Positions 35,746 to 44,482 of a stretch of DNA of 64,000 bases are shown one piece after another. The notes beneath the pieces were generated by a model. It was not told the DNA's origin. It saw nothing but the letters and a program-made list of their open reading frames with translations, and ran no database searches. How positions within the stretch are numbered: the stretch's first letter is position 1; the number at the start of each line of letters is the position of its first letter. Made by a program: the position numbers and the translations under genes. Origin of the DNA: Abyssibacter sp036156195 (lineage in GTDB: Bacteria > Pseudomonadota > Gammaproteobacteria > Nevskiales > OUC007). The stretch spans positions 147,745 through 211,744 of the forward strand of contig JAYZUZ010000008.1 in the NCBI GenBank assembly GCA_036156195.1. The letters are read 5' to 3'.

Positions 35746-36770
35746 ATACGCGACCCATTACGCACCGTCATGCGGGCCACTGCGAAACCGGCGTGAGTTC
35801 GATTCTGCTGGAGGCCGCCGGCCTGACCCTGTCGGAAGCCGAGGTGCTGGGCCTGTCCAGCGGGCTGACCTTTGTGCATCTGCCGTTCGTGCGCATTAAC
35901 GAGCTGCCGCTGACCAGCTACCGCATGCCCCCCGGGCGGATATACCGCGGCCTGGCGCGGCGCATCGGCGTGCGCTGGGCGCAGCAGCGATTTCGTCATC
36001 CCGCAGCCGGGATGGCGGCGCTGGACGCCGCCCTGGAACAGGGGCGCGCTGTGGGTATTCAGGCCTCCGTGTACTGGCTGCCTTATTTTCCAGACGCCAT
36101 GCGGTTTCACTTCAACGCACACAACCTGATCGTGTACGGCCGTGACGGCGATGACTACCTGGTCAGCGATCCAGTCTTCGAGGCGCCGCAGCGCTGCCCA
36201 CGCGAGGCGCTACAGCGGGCGCGGTTCGTGCGGGGTGCCCTGGCACCCAAGGGGCTGATGTACTGGCCGGTTTCGGTGCCCGGAGCAATCGACTGGTCGA
36301 CGGCCTTCGCCCGCAGTGTGCGCAAGACGGCCAACATGATGCTGCGCGCGCCGTTTCCGTTTGTCGGCATCAGGGGCATTCGCCTGCTGGGGCGTCAGCT
36401 GGAACGCCTGCCCCGGCGTTCGGACGATGCGCGTCAGCGCCTTTACCTGGGCCAGGTCGTCCGCATGCAGGAAGAGATTGGCACCGGGGGCGGCGGATTT
36501 CGGTTCATGTATGCCGCCTACCTGCATGAGATGGCGGATCGCTTGAATCGTGCCGACCTGGCCGAGGTCGGCCAGAGCATGACGGCTTGCGGGGATGCCT
36601 GGCGTCAGTTCGCCGTGGCCTGCGCGCGACAAATCCGCAGTCGGCAGGCCGTCGAACTGGCGGGCCCGATCGAGGCGTTGGCGCGGGTCGCCACGCTGGA
36701 GGCACAGGCGTTTCGCGACGTGTTGGCGGTGTCGCGCAAGCCTGCTCGGTCACTCGCTCATCCGAAGTGA
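35742..36770 (+). CDS. BtrH-type N-terminal domain acyltransferase
   Basis: 342 residues. The first 145 residues match the BtrH N-terminal fold, a cysteine-peptidase-like acyltransferase. Cys14 (GHCETG), His127 (NAHNLIVYG) and Asp143 (SDP) line up as a triad, and LGLSSGLTF follows the catalytic Cys as in the family. BtrH moves an acyl group from an acyl carrier protein to an aminoglycoside amine. Here the likely donor is an ACP of this locus and the acceptor is unknown. The C-terminal 190 residues are helical. Start: ATG overlapping the previous stop. Confidence 0.8.
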   Translation: MNTRPITHRHAGHCETGVSSILLEAAGLTLSEAEVLGLSSGLTFVHLPFVRINELPLTSYRMPPGRIYRGLARRIGVRWAQQRFRHPAAGMAALDAALEQGRAVGIQASVYWLPYFPDAMRFHFNAHNLIVYGRDGDDYLVSDPVFEAPQRCPREALQRARFVRGALAPKGLMYWPVSVPGAIDWSTAFARSVRKTANMMLRAPFPFVGIRGIRLLGRQLERLPRRSDDARQRLYLGQVVRMQEEIGTGGGGFRFMYAAYLHEMADRLNRADLAEVGQSMTACGDAWRQFAVACARQIRSRQAVELAGPIEALARVATLEAQAFRDVLAVSRKPARSLAHPK

Positions 36771-36820
36771 TCGGCGCGCGTTCGCTGTGTTGCGATGGCG
36801 GCGATTCAGTGGCGCCGGCT

Positions 36821-37657
36821 CTAGGGCTGGGCGGCGATGACCACCCACTGCCCGCGGGGGCTGCGGTCAAGCCACCAGCCGGGGCCGGTGAGTTCGGCCA
36901 GCCAATGGATGACCGCGTGCGCGTCCGGTAAGCCGTTCTGTAGCTGGCTACGGGCCGCGGATTGGCAGGGCGGTCCCTCGGGTAAGGCTTGGCGCGCGCT
37001 TGCGGTCAGGGTCAGCGTCGTCTCGGGCGGACACTGCCTGAGGCGGCTGCGTATGGCCTGATCATCGGGGTGGCGTTCCAGTGCCGTGATGCAGGGTCCG
37101 GGCCCCTCGCCTGTCTCGACCAGCAGCCAGTGGCTGCTGTCGCCCAGCGGCGCCGCGTCGGCAAGCCCAAGGCGTTGTCGATGTTCCGCCAGCGGCCACA
37201 GATTTTCTTCGACAGCGCCTAGAAGCACCGGGGTGCCGGGTGGCAGGGTGAGTTGGGCGGTTTCCAGCAAGCCAAACCAGGCATGGTCGCGCGACAGGAT
37301 GACCTGATTGCTGCCGTGCACGCCCAGTTCGGCGGCCAGGTAGTAACTCACCATGTTGCTGGAAACGTTGACGAACTGAACGGGGGGCAGGGGCAGACCG
37401 GCTGCGCCCTGTTGCAACAGGGTCACGGTGTCCGCGACCGGGCCGGTCCGGGTGGTCAACAGCACCGCGCTGTCTGCAGGCAGTTGGCGCGTGTCCAGAC
37501 ACTGCCGTGCGCCGAGCAGGGCGAGCCGGACGAGCCGGCTCACGCGTCGGGGCCCGGGGCGGCCCGTCAGTTCGCGCAGGGTTTCGGCGAGATTGGTTGC
37601 TGTCTCGGCTGCCGGCCATTCTATGGAGTGGCTGGCCTGAATGCGCAGCGCGTTCAT
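36821..37657 (-). CDS. Chain-length-factor-like (degenerate ketosynthase) protein
   Basis: 278 residues. It resembles the beta-ketoacyl-synthase-like domain of chain-length factors: PVQFVNVSSNMVSYYLAAELG aligns with the region that precedes the active Cys in true ketosynthases, but the Cys is replaced (QVILSRDHAWFG). The C-terminal third is short. It overlaps the ketosynthase upstream in the same operon by four bases, so the two probably form a KS-CLF heterodimer. The protein at 43670 is a second member of the same type. Confidence 0.75.
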   Translation of the reverse strand: MNALRIQASHSIEWPAAETATNLAETLRELTGRPGPRRVSRLVRLALLGARQCLDTRQLPADSAVLLTTRTGPVADTVTLLQQGAAGLPLPPVQFVNVSSNMVSYYLAAELGVHGSNQVILSRDHAWFGLLETAQLTLPPGTPVLLGAVEENLWPLAEHRQRLGLADAAPLGDSSHWLLVETGEGPGPCITALERHPDDQAIRSRLRQCPPETTLTLTASARQALPEGPPCQSAARSQLQNGLPDAHAVIHWLAELTGPGWWLDRSPRGQWVVIAAQP

Positions 37658-38769
37658 CGTGCAACGACCAGGCTGGTGGTGTTGCCACCGAAACCGAAGC
37701 TGTTGCAGAGCACGGCGCCTTCCGGTGGCAGCGGATGAGGCCGGGTGATCGGTGTGATCTGCTCGCCGGTATCGAGGGTTCGGAAACCGGGTGTCGCCGG
37801 CAGAAAGCCTGCTGACCAGGCCTCGAGCAGCCCGCCGAGTTCCACCAGGCCACAGGCGCCTAGCGTATGGCCGAAATAGGGCTTGAGTGATGTGACTGGA
37901 TGACGGTTGCCGAACAGGCGATTCAGCGCCGCACCTTCGGCAGCGTCATTGCTGGGCGTGCCGGTGCCATGCGCCTTGATGGCCAGCAAATCGTCCGTGG
38001 TGAGACCCGCGTCATCAAGCGCCTGCTGCATGACCCGGACCAGAAACTCAGGGCTGGAGTTGGTCGGACTGCTGGGGTCGCAGCCGGTGGCGCCACCCAG
38101 CAGGCGGCCAAGGTCGTGTCGGTCGCCAGGCTGGCGTGACAAGACCATGGCGCCGACGGCTTCCCCGAGTATCAGGCCCTCGCGAGCAGCGTCAAACGGC
38201 CGGAATGTTTCTGGGCTGAGCAGCAGCAACGACGCGAAGCCGGAGAGCGTCAACCCGTTATAGAACTCGGTGCCGATGACCAAGGCATGGTCCGCCCGGC
38301 CGGCCACCAGCAGGCGCCGGGCGTGGAGCAGGGCATTGGCCGCGGAGGAGCAGGCCGTCGACAGGGTGAACTGCGGGCCACCCAGCTCCAGCTCGGTGGC
38401 CAGCTGATCCAGTGTCCGACCACAGTGTGCATTCATCAGCGCCGGGGCTTGGGGCTGGGATTGCAGCGCAGCCTCGTGTTCCGGCATGTCCAGGCAGGTA
38501 CTCCCGAGCAGGACCGGCAGGGTTGTACGCGCGTGGTCCGACAGGTCGGCGGCATTGAGGGCGTCCTCCGCAACGGCGGCCATGTCGGCCCAGAACGATG
38601 CGGCGGTGTCCGGCCGACGACGCGACATGTAGGGCCAGCGTTGACCCGTGTGATCCGAGACCCGGATGGCCTGCGGTGGCAGGCCGCTGCGCAGAAACTC
38701 CAAACGCTCGGTCGGTGTCGCGCCCGGAGCGGCCTGCATGGCAAGGCTACGGATATACGTGGTCTGCAC
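37654..38769 (-). CDS. 3-oxoacyl-ACP synthase (KAS I/II type) of second module
   Basis: 371 residues from a GTG start one base after the ACP stop. Catalytic Cys140 is in STACSSA, His267 in AHGTGTPSND, Lys296 in SLKPYFGH and His301 right after, so the enzyme is complete. The glycine-rich end NSFGFGGNT is present. It extends acyl chains on ACP by decarboxylative condensation. With the CLF-like partner and the ACP encoded on either side it forms a minimal type II synthase that is separate from the one at 42471. Confidence 0.92.
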   Translation of the reverse strand: MQTTYIRSLAMQAAPGATPTERLEFLRSGLPPQAIRVSDHTGQRWPYMSRRRPDTAASFWADMAAVAEDALNAADLSDHARTTLPVLLGSTCLDMPEHEAALQSQPQAPALMNAHCGRTLDQLATELELGGPQFTLSTACSSAANALLHARRLLVAGRADHALVIGTEFYNGLTLSGFASLLLLSPETFRPFDAAREGLILGEAVGAMVLSRQPGDRHDLGRLLGGATGCDPSSPTNSSPEFLVRVMQQALDDAGLTTDDLLAIKAHGTGTPSNDAAEGAALNRLFGNRHPVTSLKPYFGHTLGACGLVELGGLLEAWSAGFLPATPGFRTLDTGEQITPITRPHPLPPEGAVLCNSFGFGGNTTSLVVAR

Positions 38770-38770
38770 G

Positions 38771-39037
38771 TCAATCCGGCTGCAGATGATCCGCCAGGGT
38801 GTTGATGTTCTGCATGACGCGCATCAGCTCCTTGGGGTCGGTGATTCGTACGCCGTAAGCCACCTGCAGGGCCATGGAGATTTGCAGGCCGTCGATCGAA
38901 TCCAGCTGTAGGCGAGCATCGGGGCCGAATAACGGTTCGTCGTCAGTCAGCTCCTCGGCGGCGAGTTCCTGCTCGGTTTCCTCGATGATCAAGGTCTTGA
39001 GGTCTAGCTTGAGTGCGGTGTCTTGCGAGCCTTTCAT
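38771..39037 (-). CDS. Acyl carrier protein, second module
   Basis: 88 residues from the ATG that overlaps the permease stop (ATGA). The phosphopantetheine site is Ser47 in LQLDSIDGLQ. Acidic helices on both sides are typical of ACPs. No phosphopantetheinyl transferase is in the window. The ACP lies between the exporter and the ketosynthase genes and is the likely acyl donor for them or for the BtrH-like protein. Confidence 0.88.
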   Translation of the reverse strand: MKGSQDTALKLDLKTLIIEETEQELAAEELTDDEPLFGPDARLQLDSIDGLQISMALQVAYGVRITDPKELMRVMQNINTLADHLQPD

Positions 39038-40230
39038 GAGAAATCTTGGCGCAGCCGCCAGGCGGCCATGGCATAGGTGGAGGCGCCGAGAGCCAGCAGG
39101 GCGAGGCACTCGGGCAGCGTGGATTGCACGGGGGTATGGCGCAGAATGATGTCCCAATAGCCGTCCAATGCCCAGGACATCGGTGAGAGCAGCCCAGCCA
39201 GCTGCAGCTCCTCCGGCATGACCAGGGTCGGGACCATGACGCCGCCCAGCGCACCGAGGACCAGGTTGACTGCACCGCCGATGGTCGTGGCCTGGGCCGA
39301 GGTCCGGGCCAGTACCGCGATGAGCAAGGCCACGCCCAGTGCGGCAGCTCCGGTGGCGATGGTAATCGGGAGCAATGCCAGCCAACGGCCCGAGAGTTGC
39401 AGTGCCTCACCGCCCAGCAGGGGGACAACCCACACCCCCATGGCCAGCATGAGGCTGGCCTGCAGCACCGTCACGCCGAGGTACACCGGCACCTTGGCCG
39501 CGAGCACGCTTTGATGCGAGGCATTGAGCAACGCCAGTCGTTGCAGGGTGCCCTCGCGCCGTTCGCCCAGAATGCTGGTCGACAGGGGGAACACGACAAA
39601 AAACATCGCAAACACGATCCAGGCCGGGACGCTTTGCTGGGTGGCATCCGGCAGTGCCTCGGAGCGTGCGGCTGCTCCCGGATAATCGACCGTGACCGGT
39701 ACCGCCTCTGGTCGGGTGGCGCGGCGGACCAGTGCAGCCTCGGCTTCGGGGGCGCCGAAGACATCTTCGGTGATGTACTCGGCCCGTAGGCTGATCAGCA
39801 CACCCTTGAGTTCGGTCAGAAACAGACTGGAGCCGGCGACAGGGTAGGCGGGGTCCAGCGTGACGCGAACCAGCGGCTCTTGGTTGTCGGGGTGCAGCCG
39901 GTCGGCCAGTCCCTGCGCGATTTCGACACGTCCGAAAAAGGGCGGCGTCAGCGTCTGGTCGGTCTGATCGATGGTCTCGATACGCAGGCGTTCGCTGCGA
40001 CCCAGGCGTTCACGCAGCTCCAGGGAAAAATAGCTCTGGTCCGCATCGTGCCATTGCAGGCGTTGCTGCGTGCTTTGGTGGGCGCTCATGACATCGCGCA
40101 GCGCCAGCGACATCACCAGGATGAAGATGGTCGGCATCAGGAACAGCACGAGCAGGCCCTGTGGATCCCGCAGCAGGCCCCGCAGCTCCTTGTGCATGAG
40201 TGCGGTCAGTAATGGCAGGCGGTTTGTCAT
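39034..40230 (-). CDS. ABC-2 type exporter permease
   Basis: 398 residues with one N-terminal membrane helix (about 25-45), a large extracytoplasmic domain (about 50-195), and five C-terminal helices (about 205-395), the plan of ABC-2 permeases such as YhhJ/NodJ-like exporters. It starts four bases inside the end of the ATPase gene and ends in the ACP gene by ATGA. Translocates a substrate of the acyl-assembly module out of the cytoplasm; which one is unknown. Confidence 0.88.
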   Translation of the reverse strand: MTNRLPLLTALMHKELRGLLRDPQGLLVLFLMPTIFILVMSLALRDVMSAHQSTQQRLQWHDADQSYFSLELRERLGRSERLRIETIDQTDQTLTPPFFGRVEIAQGLADRLHPDNQEPLVRVTLDPAYPVAGSSLFLTELKGVLISLRAEYITEDVFGAPEAEAALVRRATRPEAVPVTVDYPGAAARSEALPDATQQSVPAWIVFAMFFVVFPLSTSILGERREGTLQRLALLNASHQSVLAAKVPVYLGVTVLQASLMLAMGVWVVPLLGGEALQLSGRWLALLPITIATGAAALGVALLIAVLARTSAQATTIGGAVNLVLGALGGVMVPTLVMPEELQLAGLLSPMSWALDGYWDIILRHTPVQSTLPECLALLALGASTYAMAAWRLRQDFS

Positions 40231-41150
40231 GTCAGCTCCACCTCTGCGCGCATGTGGAAATACGCGGCCTCCAGGCTGGAGGTGCCGTATTCGATGCTGC
40301 GGAGGGTCACGCCGTCCTGGGCGAGCTGTCCCAGCGCCTCGACGGGCTGGTCCGTCTCCAGCGTGAGGGTGTCGTGTTCGATGTCGCCACCGGGCCAGCG
40401 CGCGTCCCAGCGGGCCACCATGTCGGCCGGTGGTGGCGAACCCAGGCGGACGACCAACAGGCGGGCGGCGTGGGCCAGTGCGGCTTGCAGCTGGCCTTCA
40501 AAGCGGACCCGGCCATGGTCGATGAGCGCGACGCGGTCGCACAGCTGTTCGACCTCGGTCAGGTAGTGGCTGGTGTAGATCAGTGTCGTGCCGCGCTGAT
40601 TCTCCTGCCTGAGTACGTCCAGGATCAGGCGGCGGGATTCTGCGTCAACCCCGGCGGTGGGTTCGTCCAGCAGAAGAATGGGCGGGTGGCCGAGCAGGGC
40701 CAGCGACACATTCAGGCGTTGGCGTACACCGCCCGACAGCTGATCGGCGCGGCGATGAGCGAAACGGCTGAGTTCGGTGCTTTCGATGGCCGCATGGACC
40801 GCTGCTATCAACGCGGCGCCCCGCAGGCCCGCGGCAGCGCCAAAAGTGCGCAGGTTCTCGGCGACGGTGAGCAGGGGGAAGAATCCCGGATCCTGCGGGG
40901 CCAGCCCACAGGTGCGCCTGGCCGCCGGCAAAGCACTGGCCAGGTCGTGATCACCGATCAGCATGCGGCCGGCGTCGGGCTTCAGCAGGCCCAGTATCAG
41001 GCGGATCAGCGTTGACTTGCCGGCTCCATTCGGCCCGATCAGCCCGAACGCGCAGCCCGCCGGGATGCTCAGATCAATCCCCGCCAGAGCCGCTGTGTCA
41101 GAATGCGGATAGGTTTTCTTAACACCTTGAATGGTCAGGGAATTGTTCAT
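40227..41150 (-). CDS. ABC transporter ATP-binding protein
   Basis: 307 residues from the ATG at 41150; two TTG codons just upstream are possible but less likely. Walker A GPNGAGKST, Q-loop (APQDPG), signature LSGGVRQ and Walker B ILLLDEPT are all present, followed by the ABC-2-exporter style H-loop YTSHYL. It pairs with the permease encoded next. The first 20 bases overlap the start of the divergent EF-hand gene. It is the first gene of the 41150 to 36821 operon. Confidence 0.94.
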   Translation of the reverse strand: MNNSLTIQGVKKTYPHSDTAALAGIDLSIPAGCAFGLIGPNGAGKSTLIRLILGLLKPDAGRMLIGDHDLASALPAARRTCGLAPQDPGFFPLLTVAENLRTFGAAAGLRGAALIAAVHAAIESTELSRFAHRRADQLSGGVRQRLNVSLALLGHPPILLLDEPTAGVDAESRRLILDVLRQENQRGTTLIYTSHYLTEVEQLCDRVALIDHGRVRFEGQLQAALAHAARLLVVRLGSPPPADMVARWDARWPGGDIEHDTLTLETDQPVEALGQLAQDGVTLRSIEYGTSSLEAAYFHMRAEVELT

Positions 41151-41478
41151 CAACAATCAATGGTGGAGCGCCGGTGGCGCGAAAGCCCTGTCCGTGGCGG
41201 GTGTCGTGGCACTGCTGGTGTCCGGCCTCGCCGGTGCCGAGTCGTCGCCGGATCGGCAGGCGCAGTTTCGGCAGGCGGATGTGGACGGCAGCCGTGGCCT
41301 GTCACGCGAAGAAGTGCGCAACGGCTTGCCGAAGATTATCCACACTCGCTTCGATGAGATCGACCTTGATCAAGACGGGCAGCTGTCACCGGATGAGTTG
41401 CGGGCGCTGGAAGCACGACAGGCAGAGCTGCGTGAGGCGCGGCGCGCGCAGCGCCTGCGCGATCTGAAGCGGCGCTAG
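41131..41478 (+). CDS. Small periplasmic EF-hand protein
   Basis: 115 residues with an N-terminal signal-like segment (about 17-36, ALSVAGVVALLVSGLAGA). Two EF-hand loops follow, DVDGSRGLSREE and DLDQDGQLSPDE, with acidic residues at the expected positions (1, 3, 5, 9, 12; the first is less perfect). A Arg/Glu-rich tail follows. The start overlaps the divergent ABC gene; a later in-frame TTG at 41143 would lessen this. Probably binds calcium in the periplasm. Role in the neighbouring cluster unknown. Confidence 0.75.
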   Translation: MVRELFINNQWWSAGGAKALSVAGVVALLVSGLAGAESSPDRQAQFRQADVDGSRGLSREEVRNGLPKIIHTRFDEIDLDQDGQLSPDELRALEARQAELREARRAQRLRDLKRR

Positions 41479-41483
41479 CGAGC

Positions 41484-41528
41484 GTCCAACTCCACGGCAG
41501 CCGGTTGGGACGACGCCGTGGAGTGGAC
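41484..41528. terminator. Bidirectional terminator hairpin between convergent genes
   Basis: A 14-pair stem (41484-41498 with 41515-41528, one bulged A) lies between the stops of the EF-hand gene and the lipoprotein gene on the other strand. There is only a weak T tract on either side. Confidence 0.55.
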
Positions 41529-41541
41529 GGGTCTGTGCTTG

Positions 41542-42111
41542 CTAGTCCTGAATGCCGGTCACGTGGCCGGTTTCGTCGAACGTCACCAGGAACCGATTGA
41601 AGCGATTGGACCAGTAGGTCCACTGATCCATGCGCTGGGGGTCCGGTGTCACGTGCCGTGGTGGCAGGCCGATGGCGATGATGACACCGCGTTTGCTCAT
41701 GCCTTTCAGGGCCTTGCCGCTGCGGATGCCTTTCTGGTCGATCGCAGACAGGTTGCCGATCTCGTCTTCGGGGCAGGAGAACCCGAAGAATCGCTTGATG
41801 TGGTCCGGGAACGGCTCGGCAGCGGCCTTGTGGTAGATGTAGGTGTACTCGCGGTTTGTCTCGTTGACGGTAAAGACCATGGCGTCACCGTCCACATCCT
41901 TGACCGTCACCGCGGTGCAGACCGGAATCAGCCCGGCCTGCTGATAGTTGACCGCGTAGAGGCGTCGCGCGGCCTCGTCCGGGTGCAGGTTGGTCTTGGT
42001 GTAGAGGGTGGGGCCGACCATGTCGCGTTCACCCTCCTTGAGTTCGACCGACGCGCAGCCAGCCAGCAGTATCAGTGAGAGGGCGCCCAGGCCCAGTTGT
42101 TTCAGTGTCAT
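41542..42111 (-). CDS. Lipoprotein of unknown function
   Basis: 189 residues from the ATG at 42111; the frame is open well upstream but only this start gives a signal (lipobox LLAGC, Cys19) with a ribosome-binding site. The mature part has no family I know; a beta-rich region (AVTVKDVDGDAMVFTVNE, then YTYIYH) and a C-terminal TYWSNRFNRFLVTFDETGH suggest a small SmpA/BamE-like sandwich, without certainty. It points away from the ketosynthase at 42471. Confidence 0.72.
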   Translation of the reverse strand: MTLKQLGLGALSLILLAGCASVELKEGERDMVGPTLYTKTNLHPDEAARRLYAVNYQQAGLIPVCTAVTVKDVDGDAMVFTVNETNREYTYIYHKAAAEPFPDHIKRFFGFSCPEDEIGNLSAIDQKGIRSGKALKGMSKRGVIIAIGLPPRHVTPDPQRMDQWTYWSNRFNRFLVTFDETGHVTGIQD

Positions 42112-42470
42112 GTGATCCCCTTGATGAAACGGAAGGCCTGCGCCAGGAAGGCGCCTGCCGATAGCACCTGACAGCAATCCGTGACCCGGTTCCCAGGCAA
42201 TGCCCCCGCGCGGTCGACGGTGTTGTGGTGACCGTCGAGGCAGGCGCGTTGTGCGCAAGCGGCCGAACGTCTGATGATTCGGTCCGATGCACCGGCTGTC
42301 CCATGCATGTCGCCTAACTTAACGGCTACAGCCGGAATTTCCGAGCGTTCGATCACAGCCGTCGCTATCATGTGAGCCACGGGTCTGGCTGCCAGCCAGC
42401 GCTGGGCTGCGACGCACGATCGGCGTGGATTACCCACAGACCTGTTGCCCGAATTCGCCGTTGATCTTGC
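42112..42470. other. Gene-free region between divergent lipoprotein and pigment operon
   Basis: This 359-base gap must hold the promoter of the main + strand operon. I see a TATCAT hexamer at 42366-42371 but no matching -35, and a more AT-rich patch around 42312-42375. No coding frame, repeat or terminator is convincing. Confidence 0.4.
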
Positions 42471-43673
42471 ATGTCCGAATCCACTGCTCTCGCCATTACC
42501 GCCGCCACGGCCACCAGTAGTCTGGGGCGGGGGTTGGCGGCGCATGCCCAGGCCCTGCAGGCAGGGCGAAGTGGATTGCGGTCTGCGGAGGATCTGGCGG
42601 GCTATGCACACGCGCCCGGGTGGCTGGGCGCGGTCGACGGACTGGACGCGGTCGCAATGCCTTCGGCCCAGGCCGACTACGATTGCCGGAACAACCGGTT
42701 GGCCTGGCTGGGGTTGCAGCAGGATGATCTGCGTGAACGGATCGAGGCCTGCCGGTCGCGCGTTGGGGCTGAGCGGATTGGCGTGTTCCTGGGCACCAGC
42801 ACCTCGGGGATCGCCCAGACTGAACAGGCCTACCATCAGGCGGCGCCTGGCGCATTCGCCCGCCTGCCGGACTGGTATGCCTACCGTTATTCGCACAATG
42901 TGCATTCGGTGACGGCGTTCGTTTCGGCTGCGTTGGGGTTGACCGGTCTGAGTCAGACCATTTCCACCGCCTGTTCGTCTAGCGCCAAGGTGTTTGCCGC
43001 AGCGAGCCGGGCGATCCGTGCCGGGTGGTGTGATGCGGCGCTGGTGGGCGGCGTCGACAGTCTCTGCGAGACCACCTTGTTCGGATTTCATGCCCTGCAA
43101 CTGGTGTCGCCGCAGGCTTGCCGGCCTGCGGACGTTCGTCGTGACGGCATTTCCATCGGTGAAGCCGCCGGCTTTGCGTTGTTGGAACGGGACTCCGAAC
43201 CCGCAGCTTGGCGGCTGCTTGGTTATGGGGAGAGCAGTGATGCGCACCACATGTCCACGCCAGACCCGCAGGGCGCAGGCGCTCGTCTGGCCATGGACGA
43301 AGCCCTGGCCCGCGCCGGGCTGCAGCCAGTCGACATCGATTACGTGAACCTGCATGGCACCGGCACGCCTGCGAATGACCGGTCTGAAGCCCGTGCCGTG
43401 CGAGGCCTCTTTGGCGATGCGGTGCCTGCCAGTTCCACCAAGGGCTGGACCGGACATTGCCTGGGGGCGGCCGGCGTACTGGAAGCAGTGATCGGATTGC
43501 TGAGTATTCAGGCGGGTTACGTCCCGCAGAGCCTGAATACCGAACAGGTGGACCCGGAGATCGACATCGACATCCCGCTGACGCCGCGTCAGCAACCGGT
43601 ACGCCGCGTGCTCAGCAATTCCTTCGGGTTTGGTGGCAGCAATGCCTGTCTCATTCTTGGCGGGGCGGTATGA
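42471..43673 (+). CDS. 3-oxoacyl-ACP synthase (KS) of aryl-polyene-type cluster
   Basis: 400 residues. The active-site Cys168 (STACSSSAK), His295 (LHGTGTPAND), Lys324 (SSTKGWTGH) and His329 make a complete condensing enzyme. It is of the ApeO-like type that works with a chain-length factor. The next gene, a CLF, starts by ATGA overlap. It iteratively extends the polyene chain on ACP in the cytoplasm. First gene of the main operon; ATG chosen because it gives the natural KS N-terminus. Confidence 0.94.
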   Translation: MSESTALAITAATATSSLGRGLAAHAQALQAGRSGLRSAEDLAGYAHAPGWLGAVDGLDAVAMPSAQADYDCRNNRLAWLGLQQDDLRERIEACRSRVGAERIGVFLGTSTSGIAQTEQAYHQAAPGAFARLPDWYAYRYSHNVHSVTAFVSAALGLTGLSQTISTACSSSAKVFAAASRAIRAGWCDAALVGGVDSLCETTLFGFHALQLVSPQACRPADVRRDGISIGEAAGFALLERDSEPAAWRLLGYGESSDAHHMSTPDPQGAGARLAMDEALARAGLQPVDIDYVNLHGTGTPANDRSEARAVRGLFGDAVPASSTKGWTGHCLGAAGVLEAVIGLLSIQAGYVPQSLNTEQVDPEIDIDIPLTPRQQPVRRVLSNSFGFGGSNACLILGGAV

Positions 43674-44482
43674 GTCGGCTGAGCATCGAGTTGGAAGCGG
43701 TCGGTTTGTTCGCGCCGGGCTGGCCGGACTGGGCTGCCGCCCGCGATTGTCTGCGCGGGCAGGCACCCGTGCCCGACATGACGGACGTCGAACGCTACCC
43801 GCCGCCAGCGGGGCTGCCCAAAAACGAGCGCCGGCGCTCTTCCCGAATCACCCGCATTGCATTTGCGGCCTGCGAGGATGCACTGGCGGCATCATCCCGC
43901 GACCGGTCGGCGCTGCGCACGGTGTTTGCGTCATGCAGCGGCGACATGGACATTGTCGATGACATTTGCCGGGCGCTGACCCGTGAACCCGTCGCGTTGT
44001 CGCCCACCCAGTTTCACAACTCCGTGCACAACGCATCGGCGGGCTATTGGGGCATCGCGAACGCGGCGCGCGTGGCGTCGACCAGTTTGTCGGCCTATGA
44101 CGCCAGCTTGGCGGCGGGTCTGGTGGAGGCGGCCCTGCAATTGCATGACCAGCCAGACGCTCCCGTGCTGATGGTTTGCTTTGATGTCATGACCCAGCCG
44201 CCGCTGTCACTGGCACGACCCGTGTCCATCCCCTTTGCCGTCGCATGGCTGTTGGGTCGTGACCCGACATGCAGTCTGGGGCAGCTCACGCTAAACCCTT
44301 TCGCCGCGCCGGGTGAGACGGCATTGCAGGGGGCGCTGGAATCGATGCGCCGGGCCAATCCGGCTGCGCGTGCGCTACCACTGCTGGAACCGGTGGCGCG
44401 TCAGACCGCAGGCACCGTGACGCTGCCCATGCCCTCCGGCCAGTACGGGCTTGCGGTTGACTTCGAGCCTGCGGAGACATGA
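43670..44482 (+). CDS. Chain-length factor, ApeC-like (PF13723-type)
   Basis: 270 residues. The FHNSVHNASAGYWGIA motif (residues about 118-133) and ASTSLSAYDASLAAGLVEAA in place of a Cys-containing nucleophile site mark a KS-like partner without catalysis. It sets chain length in KS-CLF heterodimers of aryl-polyene synthesis. Starts by ATGA overlap with the KS and ends the same way with the acyltransferase, so the three are translated together. Confidence 0.87.
   Translation: MSRLSIELEAVGLFAPGWPDWAAARDCLRGQAPVPDMTDVERYPPPAGLPKNERRRSSRITRIAFAACEDALAASSRDRSALRTVFASCSGDMDIVDDICRALTREPVALSPTQFHNSVHNASAGYWGIANAARVASTSLSAYDASLAAGLVEAALQLHDQPDAPVLMVCFDVMTQPPLSLARPVSIPFAVAWLLGRDPTCSLGQLTLNPFAAPGETALQGALESMRRANPAARALPLLEPVARQTAGTVTLPMPSGQYGLAVDFEPAET

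Noticed and set aside
36821..41150. Standard fatty-acid synthesis (fab) genes
   Set aside because: The ketosynthase is paired with a degenerate partner and an ABC exporter, not with fabD/fabG/acpP, so housekeeping use is unlikely.
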